A stretch of 64,000 nucleotides of DNA from Actinacidiphila fildesensis (GCF_042652185.1 NZ_JBHSIX010000013.1), one strand, 5' to 3'; positions 41,812 through 51,205 are shown, counted from the stretch's first letter. Program-made: numbers and translations. The notes: generated from the sequence alone by a model not told the origin.

Positions 41812-42920
41812 GACAGGGTGGCGATCGCGTCGCGGCCGCCCTCCAGGAACTCCGGCCAGGATCCGCCCTCTTCCTTGCTGCGCGGCTCGACGACACCGTG
41901 CAGGTATTTGTTGAGGATCGCCAGGTCCTCGGGCTCCCGCCGGGCCAGTGACCCGACGAGCGAGGAGGCCAGCGTGCGTGCGGTCAGGGCGCGCTCGCCG
42001 AAGAAGTTGCTGTGCAGGATCGCATCCTCGAGCACGCCGATCTGTTCGGCGGTCGACAGCGCGGACTCCAGCTTCTCGTCGTCGCTGCCGGCCGCGGCCG
42101 CGGCGGCGCGCAGGTCGGCGAAGCTCTGCAGCAGCACGTCGAGCAGCGTCGGCGGCACGTCCAGTTCGAGCTGGTGGCGGTGGAGCAGTTCCTCGGTGCG
42201 GAAGCGGACGATCTCCGCCTCGCTCTTCCGGTTCGTCATCACGGGGATGCGGACGAAGTTGAAGCGGCGTTTGAGCGCCGAGGACAGATCATTGACGCCT
42301 CGGTCACGGCTGTTGGCGGTGGCGATGATCGAGAAGCCGGGCTTGGCGAAGACGATGTTGTCGCTGTCGAGTTCGGGAACGGAGATGTACTTCTCGGACA
42401 GGATCGAGATCAGCGCATCCTGGACATCACTGGTGGAGCGGGTGAGTTCCTCGAAGCGGCCGATGGCGCCGGTCTCCATCGCGGTCATGATCGGCGAGGG
42501 GATCATCGACTGCCGCGACTGACCCTTGGCGATGACCATGGACACGTTCCAGGAGTACTTGATGTGATCCTCGGTGGTGCCCGCCGTGCCCTGCACCACC
42601 AGCGTGGAGTTACGGCATATCGCGGTGGACAGCAGCTCGGCCAGCCAGCTCTTGCCGGTGCCGGGGTCGCCGATGAGCAGCAGACCGCGGTCGGAGGCCA
42701 GTGTGACGATGGAGCGCTCGACGAAGCTGCGGTCGCCGAACCACTTCTGCGAAATCTCCCGGTCCAGGCCGTCGGAACGCTCGGAGCCCAGGATGAACAG
42801 TCGGACCATCTTCGGGGACAGCCGCCAGGAGAAGGGCTTGGGGTTGTCGTCGATCGACTCCAGCCAGTCCAGCTCCTCGGCGTACTTGATCTCGGCGGGG
42901 GCGCGCAACAGGTCGGACAT
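41808..42920 (-). CDS. MoxR-type AAA+ ATPase
   Basis: A 370-residue ATPase. Walker A is GDPGTGKS at 84-91. The Walker B position reads IGRFEELT (near 153-160), a variant with Glu for Asp. Sensor 1 is IIATANSRDRG and the arginine-finger helix is SSALKRRF. MoxR ATPases act as chaperones that remodel or load metals into target complexes, usually with a vWA partner. The E. coli relative is YehL. It starts 12 bases after the vWA gene and overlaps the DUF5682 gene, so it is in the same operon. Confidence 0.93.
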   Translation of the reverse strand: MSDLLRAPAEIKYAEELDWLESIDDNPKPFSWRLSPKMVRLFILGSERSDGLDREISQKWFGDRSFVERSIVTLASDRGLLLIGDPGTGKSWLAELLSTAICRNSTLVVQGTAGTTEDHIKYSWNVSMVIAKGQSRQSMIPSPIMTAMETGAIGRFEELTRSTSDVQDALISILSEKYISVPELDSDNIVFAKPGFSIIATANSRDRGVNDLSSALKRRFNFVRIPVMTNRKSEAEIVRFRTEELLHRHQLELDVPPTLLDVLLQSFADLRAAAAAAGSDDEKLESALSTAEQIGVLEDAILHSNFFGERALTARTLASSLVGSLARREPEDLAILNKYLHGVVEPRSKEEGGSWPEFLEGGRDAIATLS

Positions 42921-42932
42921 ATGAGGGCCTTT

Positions 42933-44396
42933 CTAAGCGAGGAACGTCTTGAGTTCGTGGACCAGCTTGCTGATGTGACCGGAGACCACCGGCGTACCGA
43001 GGGCCTTGAAGCGCTCCCGGAACCAGGGGTTGACCTCCTGGCGTCCGGAGCTGGTCACCGAGCCGACCGGGATGAACTTCACGCCGGAGCGGTGCACCGC
43101 CTCGATGCCTTCGAACAGCGGCTGTGAGCGGTTGAATTCATAGAAGTCCGAGATCCACACCATCACGGTGTTCCGGGGCTCGGTGATCTTCGGGCGGGCC
43201 ATGGCCATCGCGACGGGGCCGTCGTTGCCGCCCCCGAGGTTGGTCCGCAGCAGGGTCTCGAAGGGGTCGTGCACCCACGGTGTGAGATCGATGGCCCGCG
43301 TGTCGTACGCGATCAGATGGACGTCCACCTTCGGCAGGCCGGCGAAGATCGACGCCAGGACGGTGCAGTTCACCATCGAGTCGAGCATCGAACCGGACTG
43401 GTCCACGACGACGATCAGCCGCTGCGGCGTCGTCTTGCGGGCGGTGTGCCGGTAGTAGAGGCGGTCGACGTACAGCCGCTCGTCCTCCGGGCTCCAGTTG
43501 GTGAGGTTCTTCCAGATCGTGCGGTCGAGGTCGAGGTTGCGGAAGACCCGTTTGGGCGGGATCGAACGGTCCAGGGCGCCCACCGTGGCCTTCTCCACCT
43601 GGGTACGCAGCACTTCGGCGACCTCGTCGACGAAGCGGCGGATCAGGGACTTGGCGTTGGCGAGGGCCACGCCCGAGAGGTTGCTCTTGTCCCGCAGCAG
43701 CTGTTCGATCAGCGACATGCTGGGGGTCAGCTGCGCGGCGAGCGTGGGGTCGGCCAGTACCTCGCGCAGGTGCATCCGCTTGACGAGGTCGGCCTCGATG
43801 GCGCCGAGTTCCGGGCCGATCGCCGGAATGAGCCGGCTGAGATCGGGCGTCGTGCCCGGGCCGCCGGCTCCGGCCGGGCCGGCACCCCGTCCCGCGGCCT
43901 TCGCGCCGGCGCGGCCGCCGCGCAGCTCGCCGGGCCGGCAGCCGAGCGCGCGCTCCAGCCAGCCCGCGTCCGACTGCCAACGCGTCAACTGTCCTGCGGT
44001 GACAGTGCCGGAGCCGGAGGCGAAGACGTTGAGCAGCACCTTGGACACCAGCGCCGCACGCCGTACCTCGGCGGCGCGGTCGCGTGCACCATCGTCGTCC
44101 GGCCCTGGCACCATCAGTCCGTCGAACTCGGCGGCCAGCTCCGGGTGGCGCTGCACGACCGAGTCGACGGAAGCCTGCGGGTCCAGCAGCGCGGACGGCA
44201 GACCGATGTCCTCGACGACAGCGAGGCTCGACGATTCCAGCGAGGCCTGCTCCTCACCGTCGAAGAGACGGGCGAGGAGTCGCCAGTACAGGACCTGACG
44301 GCGGTTGTCGTCGGAATCCACCTCAGGGTTCTGTGCGTCCGGGTGCTCGGCCGAAGGCCCGCTGCCGGCGGTTCGCGCGGTCGCGTGCTCCGTCAT
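42933..44396 (-). CDS. vWA-domain protein (CoxE/YehP-like)
   Basis: A 487-residue protein. Residues 1-320 are helical with an Ala/Gly-rich linker near 190. The vWA domain starts at about 325, with the metal-ion site DQSGS at 332-336, a second ligand in RTNLGGGNDG and a third in WISDFYE. vWA proteins of this kind dock on MoxR ATPases. The E. coli relative is YehP. The ATG overlaps the stop of the upstream 462-residue gene (ATGA). It ends 12 bases before the ATPase gene. Confidence 0.92.
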   Translation of the reverse strand: MTEHATARTAGSGPSAEHPDAQNPEVDSDDNRRQVLYWRLLARLFDGEEQASLESSSLAVVEDIGLPSALLDPQASVDSVVQRHPELAAEFDGLMVPGPDDDGARDRAAEVRRAALVSKVLLNVFASGSGTVTAGQLTRWQSDAGWLERALGCRPGELRGGRAGAKAAGRGAGPAGAGGPGTTPDLSRLIPAIGPELGAIEADLVKRMHLREVLADPTLAAQLTPSMSLIEQLLRDKSNLSGVALANAKSLIRRFVDEVAEVLRTQVEKATVGALDRSIPPKRVFRNLDLDRTIWKNLTNWSPEDERLYVDRLYYRHTARKTTPQRLIVVVDQSGSMLDSMVNCTVLASIFAGLPKVDVHLIAYDTRAIDLTPWVHDPFETLLRTNLGGGNDGPVAMAMARPKITEPRNTVMVWISDFYEFNRSQPLFEGIEAVHRSGVKFIPVGSVTSSGRQEVNPWFRERFKALGTPVVSGHISKLVHELKTFLA

Positions 44397-45781
44397 TTCC
44401 GCAGCAACCTTCCGGCGCGCTCCCGCAGTACGGCCACGGCGTCGGTGGCGGCCTTCTCGGATCGGACGCCGGCCTTGTCGGTCGTGCCCCCGGCCCAGCC
44501 CCCGGCGTGGATCGCGACAGCCTTCTTCCGTACCGTCGTCTCGACGGCCAGGGGCTGGACGCGATACGTCCCGGCGTCCCAGCGGAGCAGTCCGATACAG
44601 GCACCGGACGCCGCGACGGCCTCGGGGGTAAGCGGACCGGCGGCCGGAATGCGGTCGGTGTCGACAGCGAGCGGATGACCGGCCACGGTGAACGTCAGTG
44701 CCTCGTCGTCCCGTTGGGCGGCGTACCCCTCGAGGAACACGGGGACGGCGATGCGCGCCGGGTGCCGGTCCATGGGCGCGGTTGCCGGGTCGATGGCGGT
44801 GGGCAGGGCGACGCGGGCCGTGGCGAAGGCGTCGGCGGGCTCGCTCGGGCGGGCGTGCTCATCGCTCCAGAGCAGGTCGCCCTCGGCGGTGACCGGCATC
44901 TCGGCGAGGTCCATGGAGCGGCCGTCGCTGACCGCTGCCAGCAGCGACATGTGCGGCCGGAGCAGCTGCCACAGTCCGGCTCCGACGACCGTGTCGGGCT
45001 TCGGCACCGACACACTGGCGCGCACCAGGCGCGGCGCGGTGCCGTCCGCCGGCTCGAACACCGCGTGGACCTGGGCCTGCACGGCGGTCGCGTGTTCCTG
45101 CACGTCGATGCCGAGGGGCAGCAGACGGCCGGTGACCGTCCCGGTGACCGGCGCGTCCGCCACACCGGGCAGAGTGAGCAGCATCGCGCGCGACCACAGG
45201 TCGCCCCAGCGGCGGGCCGGGATGCGTTCCAGGGCGGAGCCCGGGCAGGAAGCGGCGAGTTCGGCGGCGAGGCCGTCGAGGAGCGTGGCCAGGCGGCGCA
45301 GGGCCGGGTCGGGAAGCATCGCGGAGACGACATGCGCCGCTCCGGAGACCGTGTCGTGGTCGATGCCCTGCCACCCGGCGCGTGCCAGGTCGGACAGCCA
45401 GGACCGGGCGGCGGCCAGCAGGTTCGCCCCTTGCCGACCGCCGGGCGCCGGGGCGGTCTCCGCACCGCGGGGCCGGCCGGACGCCTCAGCGACGCGGGCC
45501 ATCAGTGCGTCATGGACCGAGCCCAGCAGTGCGGTGCGGGCGGCGGCGAGGGCGACGAAGTGGTCCTCACCCGCGGATCCGGCCGCCGCCTTATCGGCCG
45601 CCTCGGCGACCCTGGCGGCCAGCGGCGTACCCGAGACGGCGTTGGCCAGTTCGGTCAGGCCGGCGGCCTGGGCGGGCTGGGGACGGAGCAGACCGGTGAC
45701 GAGAGCCCGGTCGAACGCGTCGACGGCTGTCAGGGCTTCGTCGAGTCCGGCGATGTTCTCGACGAGCAGGTCGGCGCGCAT
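44393..45781 (-). CDS. conserved protein of the vWA/MoxR operon, probably DUF5691-like
   Basis: A 462-residue cytoplasmic protein, mostly helical in the first half (LGSVHDALMARVAEASGRPR region) with a beta-rich second half. No catalytic motif is visible. By position between the SWIM-like gene and the vWA gene it fits the DUF5691-type protein usual in such operons; I cannot confirm the family from sequence alone. The ATG overlaps the SWIM-like stop by one base (TGATG) and its stop overlaps the vWA start by four. Tight coupling implies a shared complex. Confidence 0.8.
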   Translation of the reverse strand: MRADLLVENIAGLDEALTAVDAFDRALVTGLLRPQPAQAAGLTELANAVSGTPLAARVAEAADKAAAGSAGEDHFVALAAARTALLGSVHDALMARVAEASGRPRGAETAPAPGGRQGANLLAAARSWLSDLARAGWQGIDHDTVSGAAHVVSAMLPDPALRRLATLLDGLAAELAASCPGSALERIPARRWGDLWSRAMLLTLPGVADAPVTGTVTGRLLPLGIDVQEHATAVQAQVHAVFEPADGTAPRLVRASVSVPKPDTVVGAGLWQLLRPHMSLLAAVSDGRSMDLAEMPVTAEGDLLWSDEHARPSEPADAFATARVALPTAIDPATAPMDRHPARIAVPVFLEGYAAQRDDEALTFTVAGHPLAVDTDRIPAAGPLTPEAVAASGACIGLLRWDAGTYRVQPLAVETTVRKKAVAIHAGGWAGGTTDKAGVRSEKAATDAVAVLRERAGRLLRK

Positions 45782-46284
45782 CACGCCACCTGCCTGGTCG
45801 GCGGGAACCACTGCATCTCCGGCAACGGCGCGGTGGTCGGGGCGAGTTCCAGGTAGGCCAGGTGACGCAGGAACCGGCTGAAGACGGGCGCCGCGGCCTT
45901 GGTGTCCGCCTGCGGCGGACGTGTGGAGCTCATCGCGGCGGTGATGGTCTGCGCGCCGATGTCCCCGTCCGCGATGTCGACCCGCAGGTAGCGGGCGACG
46001 CGGTCGGCACCGTACTGAAGCACCGCCTCGTTGATCAGGGCCTGGATGTGGTTGCAGAACGAGCCCCGAGCGCCCCCGCACGGCCGGTTGTTGTTGGTGC
46101 TGCACGCGAACGCGTAGGTCCCGGCCGCGACCGACGAGACATAGACCCGCTCGATGTCCGAGCCGCTGGACACCACACCCTGCAGGCGTCCGTCGGCCAG
46201 TTCGACGAACGGCACCTTGGCGAGCTTGCGCGGCCGCGAGGGTGCCGTCACCCGCGCCGTGCTCGACCTCTCCCAATCTGACAA
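45781..46284 (-). CDS. SWIM-like zinc finger protein, first gene of the operon
   Basis: A 167-residue protein. The centre has Cys61, Cys69, Cys77 and His79 (FACSTNNNRPCGGARGSFC, then NHI), a variant of the SWIM zinc finger CxCx(n)CxH with a wider first spacing. SWIM fingers bind DNA or proteins. I start it at TTG 46284 because AGGAG lies eight bases before it; the GTG at 46320 has no RBS. The E. coli relative by position is YehQ, which is much longer. It heads the five-gene operon that runs to 38995. Confidence 0.72.
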   Translation of the reverse strand: MSDWERSSTARVTAPSRPRKLAKVPFVELADGRLQGVVSSGSDIERVYVSSVAAGTYAFACSTNNNRPCGGARGSFCNHIQALINEAVLQYGADRVARYLRVDIADGDIGAQTITAAMSSTRPPQADTKAAAPVFSRFLRHLAYLELAPTTAPLPEMQWFPPTRQVA

Positions 46285-46431
46285 CTCACCGTCTCCTATG
46301 CACCAGAAGGCCTTCCGCACCAGATCGGCGGGATGCGACTGAACATAGTGGCGATCACTGACAACGCTGATCGCGGACGCACAGGGGGCGGTCCGCGCCG
46401 CAGTGAGAACGCGTTGACGCCGCGGAGTTGT

Positions 46432-47046
46432 TCAGGCGCCCGGCCGGCCGGCGTTCCACCCGTGTTCGAGGAGCTCGAAGGCGCGGATGAGCGCCTGGTG
46501 GGAGTCGGCCTGCCCGCGCACGGCGCGGGGGGCTTCGAGGGCGAAGTGGGCGAGGGCGGCGCACGTCGGATCGGCGGCTGGGGCTCCGGCCTCCTCGGCG
46601 ATCGCGTGGGCGAGGGCGGTTTCGTGGCGCAGCCACATGCTCTGGCCGTAGTCGCGCAGGGCGGGGGTGCTGTCCACGAGGTTGCTGAAGGCGGCGAAAC
46701 GGCCGTCGGTGTCGGCGGCGACGATCCGGTGGCGCAGGGCGTGCTCGCACAGCGCCGCGGGAATCGACTGGCCGTCGGCCCGTTGACGCACAGCGGCCAG
46801 CAGGAGTGCTTCCTGGTCGGTCTCCTCGTCGAAGACGAGGGCCTCCTTGACCGGGAAGTGCTTGAACAGCGTCGTGGTGGACACATCGGCCGCGTCCGCG
46901 ATCTCCCGGATGCCGACCTGGTCGTATCCGCGCTCGAGGAACAGACGCAGGGCCGCATCGGCGAGCGCCTGACGGGTGGCGGCCTTCTTGCGCTCGCGGC
47001 GTCCTGTCGGCGCCTGCTGCGGAGTGCCGGTCGTCGTTTCGGTCAT
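46432..47046 (-). CDS. TetR-family regulator
   Basis: A 204-residue TetR protein. The helix-turn-helix (ALRLFLERGYDQVGIREIAD and AADVSTTTLFKHFPVKEALV) is at residues 32-72 and the rest is the helical ligand-binding domain. It is divergent from the Tet(X)-like monooxygenase gene, and the 169-base spacer holds a perfect inverted repeat. TetR with a divergent drug-modifying enzyme is a classic inducible arrangement. The inducer is probably the enzyme's substrate. Confidence 0.92.
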   Translation of the reverse strand: MTETTTGTPQQAPTGRRERKKAATRQALADAALRLFLERGYDQVGIREIADAADVSTTTLFKHFPVKEALVFDEETDQEALLLAAVRQRADGQSIPAALCEHALRHRIVAADTDGRFAAFSNLVDSTPALRDYGQSMWLRHETALAHAIAEEAGAPAADPTCAALAHFALEAPRAVRGQADSHQALIRAFELLEHGWNAGRPGA

Positions 47047-47072
47047 GCCGGCACTCTACTCCTAAGTTGAAC

Positions 47073-47099
47073 AACTGCAAAAGTTGTACCGTTGCAGTT
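47073..47099. promoter_or_regulatory. TetR operator candidate
   Basis: AACTGCAA (47073-47080) and TTGCAGTT (47092-47099) are perfect complements around 11 bases. A second inverted repeat ACAACT/AGTTGT (47071-47076 and 47082-47087) overlaps it. The area is locally AT-rich, which fits promoter and operator. Confidence 0.65.
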
Positions 47100-47215
47100 A
47101 TTGAGTTGATGTGCTCTTCTGGATGAGGGCCGCGTGACACTCCCCGGCTCCTGAACCCCTTCTCCCGCGCTTCCCCACCCCTCGCACCCATCCGCACAGC
47201 GAACGGAGCACACCC

Positions 47216-48367
47216 ATGAACACCACCACCCCTCGCATAGCGATCATCGGCGCCGGCCCCGGCGGCCTCGTCTGCGCCCGCATCCTCCAGCAGCACGGCC
47301 TGACCCCCACCGTCTACGACCTGGACGCCTCCCCCACCGCCCGCAACCAGGGCGGCACCCTCGACATGCACCCCGAATCCGGCCAACACGCACTGCGCGC
47401 AGCCGGTCTCCTGGAGGAGTTCCTCACCCTGGCCCGCCCCGAGGGCCAGCAGGTGCGGCTGGTCAGCCGCGACGGACGCGTCCTGTTCGACGCCGCCCCG
47501 CCCGGGACCGACCCCGAAGTGGGCAACCCCGAGATCGACCGTGGCCAGTTGCGCGACCTGCTGCGCGACTCCCTCAAGCCGGACACCGTGCGATGGGGAC
47601 ACCAGCTCACCCGCGCCGCATCACTCGGCGACGAGGGCACCCACCGCCTGCACTTCACCGACGGCACCACCGCGGAAGTCGACCTCGTCATCGGCGCCGA
47701 CGGCGCCTGGTCGAAGGTCCGCCGGCTCCTGTCCGACGCCCTGCCCGTCTACACCGGCGTCACCTTCGTCGAGGCCGGCCTCGACGAGGCCGACATCCGC
47801 CATCCCCAGCTCGCCGCCCTCACCGGCGACGGCACGATGCTGGCCCTCGACAACAACCAGGGGGTCATCGCCCAGCGCACCAGCGGCGGACACATCCGCA
47901 CCTACCTCGGCATGCGCACCGACGAGAACTGGCACCAGCTTGCCGGACTCGACCTGACCGACGCCACCGCCGTACGCGAGGCCCTCCTCAAGGAGTTCGC
48001 CGGCTGGAGCCCCGACCTGCTCGCCTTCATCACCGACACCGACACCGGCTACGCCAACCGCCCTCTGTACGCCCTGCCCGTCCCCCACACCTGGCGCCAC
48101 ACCCCCGGCGTCACCCTGCTCGGCGACGCCGCCCACCTCATGTCCCCCTTCTCCGGCCTGGGCGCCAACCTCGCCATGCTCGACGGCGCCGACCTCGCCC
48201 GCGCCGTCATCAGGCACCCCACCATCGACGACGCGATCACCGCCTACGAGGACGTCCTGCTGCCCCGTTCCGTCGAAGCCGCCGAAGGAGCGGCGGAGGG
48301 CATCGACGGAGCCTTCGCTCCCGACAGCGCCGACCAGACGCTCGCCCACATGACCCAACACCACTGA
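47216..48367 (+). CDS. Tet(X)-like flavoprotein monooxygenase
   Basis: A 383-residue class A flavoprotein that follows Tet(X) closely in several blocks: IIGAGPGGLVCARILQQHGL, GGTLDMHPESGQHALRAAGL, NPEIDRGQLRDLLRDSL, LLKEFAGWSPDLL and LLGDAAHLMSPFSGLGANLA. Tet(X) enzymes hydroxylate and destroy tetracyclines with NADPH and oxygen. Sequence alone does not prove tetracycline as substrate, because many soil relatives act on other aromatic compounds. It is divergent from a TetR gene with an operator between them. Confidence 0.9.
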   Translation: MNTTTPRIAIIGAGPGGLVCARILQQHGLTPTVYDLDASPTARNQGGTLDMHPESGQHALRAAGLLEEFLTLARPEGQQVRLVSRDGRVLFDAAPPGTDPEVGNPEIDRGQLRDLLRDSLKPDTVRWGHQLTRAASLGDEGTHRLHFTDGTTAEVDLVIGADGAWSKVRRLLSDALPVYTGVTFVEAGLDEADIRHPQLAALTGDGTMLALDNNQGVIAQRTSGGHIRTYLGMRTDENWHQLAGLDLTDATAVREALLKEFAGWSPDLLAFITDTDTGYANRPLYALPVPHTWRHTPGVTLLGDAAHLMSPFSGLGANLAMLDGADLARAVIRHPTIDDAITAYEDVLLPRSVEAAEGAAEGIDGAFAPDSADQTLAHMTQHH

Positions 48368-48466
48368 CGAACCAACCGAACCACAGCAGGGATCAAGCCG
48401 ATGACCACCTTCGGCCATCATCGGACACGGCGGATCGCGGACTGATTCCGGCGGGAGAGCCCGCAG

Positions 48467-48790
48467 TCAGTCGATGGAGAGCTCGCCCATCGCACTCCAG
48501 CCGGTCGCGTCTTCGATCGTCGTGCTCACGATGTCGGGCGTACGGCGCAGCAGGGGGCGCATGTGCTCCAACGCCGCCCGGAAATGATCGGAGTTCACGT
48601 GCGCTGCGGCCGCGTCGTTCTGGAATGCCTCCACCAGAACGTAAGTGTTGGGCTCTTCGAGGCTGCGCGACCACTCGAACCACAGATTGCCCGGCTCGGC
48701 CCGGGTGCCACTGGTGAAGGCGTCGACGTGCGTCGGCCACTCATCCGCATACTCGGGCTTCACGGGGAACTTGACGACAATAAAGATCAT
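48467..48790 (-). CDS. ABM-domain quinol monooxygenase-like protein
   Basis: A 107-residue protein of the antibiotic biosynthesis monooxygenase (ABM/YgiN-like) family, a small dimeric ferredoxin-like fold. FIVVKFPVKPEYADEWPTHV is the first strand and helix, and SDHFRAALEHMRPLL the family helix. EWSRSLEEPNTYVLVEAFQN supplies the conserved middle. Relatives oxidise quinols or signalling molecules without a cofactor. The ATG is at 48790. It is convergent with the Tet(X)-like gene. Confidence 0.88.
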   Translation of the reverse strand: MIFIVVKFPVKPEYADEWPTHVDAFTSGTRAEPGNLWFEWSRSLEEPNTYVLVEAFQNDAAAAHVNSDHFRAALEHMRPLLRRTPDIVSTTIEDATGWSAMGELSID

Positions 48791-48910
48791 CCGGTGATTT
48801 TAGGTCATCCAGAACATCCTGCGCCGGGACACGCTCCTACCGGGATACCCCAGGACATCCGGACAGTGGCAGAGCGGCGGAAGGACCAGGGCGCCTGAGC
48901 AGGCTGGTCT

Positions 48911-49945
48911 TCACGGTCGCCTGGGGACGGCGGTCAGGGACGGCGGCGCCGGCCTGCCGGACGTGCCGCCGGTGACCGGCCCCATCGTGTCGTCCCTCTT
49001 CCAGGGGCCGACACCCAGCTTCCCTGTCGAGCCCAGGTCGAGTTCGGGGATCACCGTCATCGGAGCGGCACCGGGCTTCGCCCACACCCTCACGTACGGG
49101 GCGTTCACCGGATCGCCGGCGCCGGCTTCGTAGGTGTTGCGCCAGACCATATCGGCGTAAGCGCTCTCGCCCGGCTTCAGGACCAGTGGCTGGGGCACCC
49201 CGTCGGCTCCGGAGCTCGCGGTGATCGCGCTGCCGCCATGGAGGACCTTCACGCTGCTGACGGGCTTGTGGCCCTCGTCGAGGATCTGAAGCTGCGGGTA
49301 GCCGTTGAGCCGGTAGGTCTGCGTACCGCAGTTCCGCAGGTGGAGACCGACGGCGCGCAGTCCCATGGCGGCGTCGCCCTTGTCGACGTACACGCTCACT
49401 CCCGAGAGCGGACAGACGCCACCCGCCGGGGCCGCTTCGGCGGTGGGGACGCTCCTGACCTTGGTGATCCGCACGCCTGCCTTACCCTTGGCCTTCCCGT
49501 CCGTATGCGAGTGCATCGTGTCGACAGCGAAGACCCGCTTCACGGACCGACCCGGTGCGACGGACGGAACCGTCTGCTCCATGGACGACGGTTCCCTGCC
49601 GGAGTCCGACAGGAACGCGAAAGCGATCGTGTAGGTGAAGGGTTCGGCCCCGTGGTTGGTGACCTCGAACTCGGCGCAGGCGCTGGAACGGCTGCTGAAT
49701 CCCGTGATCCTCACTCCGTCCTTCTCGAGACCGGAAGGGGATCCAGGCGGCGCCATATCGCTGGGCGCGACCCACGTGTCGGAGGACCGCGCCCCGCAGG
49801 AGGCTGTGCTGGCGGGATCCGTGGAGTCGGCCCCCTCCGCCCGTGGCGAGCCGTCGCCCGACGAGGCGACCCTCTGCGTTCCGCAAGCCGTGAGCACAAG
49901 AACGCCGGCGACGACGAGGGGAAGGGTGAGGGAGACGCTACGCAT
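48911..49945 (-). CDS. DUF4232-type lipoprotein
   Basis: A 344-residue lipoprotein. The signal peptide ends in the lipobox LTAC with the lipidated Cys at 21. Residues 180-310 (GVCPLSGVSVYVDKGDAAMG, then LHLRNCGTQTYRLNGYPQLQ) match DUF4232, a beta-sandwich domain of actinomycete surface proteins. The region before it resembles a second beta domain. It has an ATG start at 49945. Function unknown; a surface-binding role is likely. Confidence 0.85.
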   Translation of the reverse strand: MRSVSLTLPLVVAGVLVLTACGTQRVASSGDGSPRAEGADSTDPASTASCGARSSDTWVAPSDMAPPGSPSGLEKDGVRITGFSSRSSACAEFEVTNHGAEPFTYTIAFAFLSDSGREPSSMEQTVPSVAPGRSVKRVFAVDTMHSHTDGKAKGKAGVRITKVRSVPTAEAAPAGGVCPLSGVSVYVDKGDAAMGLRAVGLHLRNCGTQTYRLNGYPQLQILDEGHKPVSSVKVLHGGSAITASSGADGVPQPLVLKPGESAYADMVWRNTYEAGAGDPVNAPYVRVWAKPGAAPMTVIPELDLGSTGKLGVGPWKRDDTMGPVTGGTSGRPAPPSLTAVPRRP

Positions 49946-50152
49946 TCGGTGAGTCGATCAGGCCTGGACCGGGTCAGCCATGACGGGAGTCACAGCGGTG
50001 GTAACAGGCCTGTCACAGAAGGGAGGAGCCGCTCGGAGAGGGGCCTGACGAGGAGCCGGCCGTGCTCGCGGACCTGAGCTGAATCCGGTCGCGAAGGTAG
50101 TGTGAGCGGCTTGTGCCTGTTCGGGCGACCTCGTAGGAAAGAGAGTCAGACC

Positions 50153-51112
50153 ATGGCCGCGCCTTACCCGCCGATCGAACCCTACGACCACGGCATGCTC
50201 CCCACCGGGGACGGCAACCTCGTCTACTGGGAGGCCTGCGGCAACCCCGACGGCAAGCCCGCCCTGGTCGTCCACGGCGGCCCCGGTTCGGGCTGCTCGA
50301 CCGGCCGCCGCAGCTCCTTCGACCCGGAGCGCTACCGGATCATCCTCTTCGACCAGCGGGGATGTGGACGCAGCACACCCCACGCAAGCGATCCGGCCGC
50401 CGACATGGACCTCAACACCACCGAACACCGGATGGCCGACATGGAGCAGTTGCGCGAGCATCTCGGTGTCGAACGGTGGCTGCTCTTCGGCAGCTCCTGG
50501 GGTTCCACGCTCAGCCTCGCCTACGCCGAGCGGTACCCGGAACGAGTTTCGGAGATCGTCCTCGTCGCCGTCACCAGCACTCGTCGCACCGAGATCGACT
50601 GGCTCTACCGGGGTGTGGGCCGCTTCTTCCCCGAGGCCTGGGAGCGGTTCCGCGACGGTGTTCCCACGGCCGACCGCGACGGTGACCTCGTCGGGGCGTA
50701 CGCACGCCTCATGAACAACCCCGACCTGAACGTACGGACCAAGGCCGCGCTCGACTGGTGCGCCTGGGAGGACGCGGTCCTGTCCGCGGAACCCAACGGC
50801 GCGCCCACCCCGTACAGCGACAGGCCGCCCCTCGCCATGCTCGCCTTCGTCCGGATCTGCGCGCACTACTTCGCACACGGAGCCTGGCTGGAGGAGGGCC
50901 AGTTGATCCGCGACGCGGGACGTCTGGCGGACATCCCCGGCGTCCTCATCCACGGCCGCCTCGACATGAGCGGACCGCTGGACACGGCCTGGGAACTCAG
51001 CCGCGCCTGGCCCGGCTCGGAACTGATCGTCATCGACGACTCGGGGCACAAGGGCAGCGCCACGATGAGCGCTGCACTGTACGAGACCTTCGAGCGGTTC
51101 GCGCCACGATGA
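50153..51112 (+). CDS. pip: prolyl aminopeptidase
   Basis: A 319-residue alpha/beta hydrolase of the S33 family that removes N-terminal proline from peptides. HGGPGSGCS is the oxyanion loop typical of prolyl iminopeptidases, DQRGCGRSTP the next signature, GSSWGSTL the nucleophile elbow (Ser115), and the His lies in SGHKGS near the end. ATG 50153 has GGAAAGAGAG upstream; the 17-codon extension lacks an RBS. It stands alone and is convergent with the P450 gene. Confidence 0.93.
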   Translation: MAAPYPPIEPYDHGMLPTGDGNLVYWEACGNPDGKPALVVHGGPGSGCSTGRRSSFDPERYRIILFDQRGCGRSTPHASDPAADMDLNTTEHRMADMEQLREHLGVERWLLFGSSWGSTLSLAYAERYPERVSEIVLVAVTSTRRTEIDWLYRGVGRFFPEAWERFRDGVPTADRDGDLVGAYARLMNNPDLNVRTKAALDWCAWEDAVLSAEPNGAPTPYSDRPPLAMLAFVRICAHYFAHGAWLEEGQLIRDAGRLADIPGVLIHGRLDMSGPLDTAWELSRAWPGSELIVIDDSGHKGSATMSAALYETFERFAPR

Positions 51113-51134
51113 CCTCAACTGGCCCGGCTGAGCC

Positions 51135-51156
51135 CGCCGGCCTGGCCGGGCCGGCG
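51135..51156. terminator. hairpin between prolyl aminopeptidase and P450 genes
   Basis: Arms CGCCGGCC and GGCCGGCG are perfect around TGGCCG. Located 23 bases after the aminopeptidase stop, in a convergent spacer. Confidence 0.45.
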
Positions 51157-51205
51157 TGCATCGCGGCCAGGCCCCATGGTCAACGACCGGCGCTGTACGG
51201 GCCGT

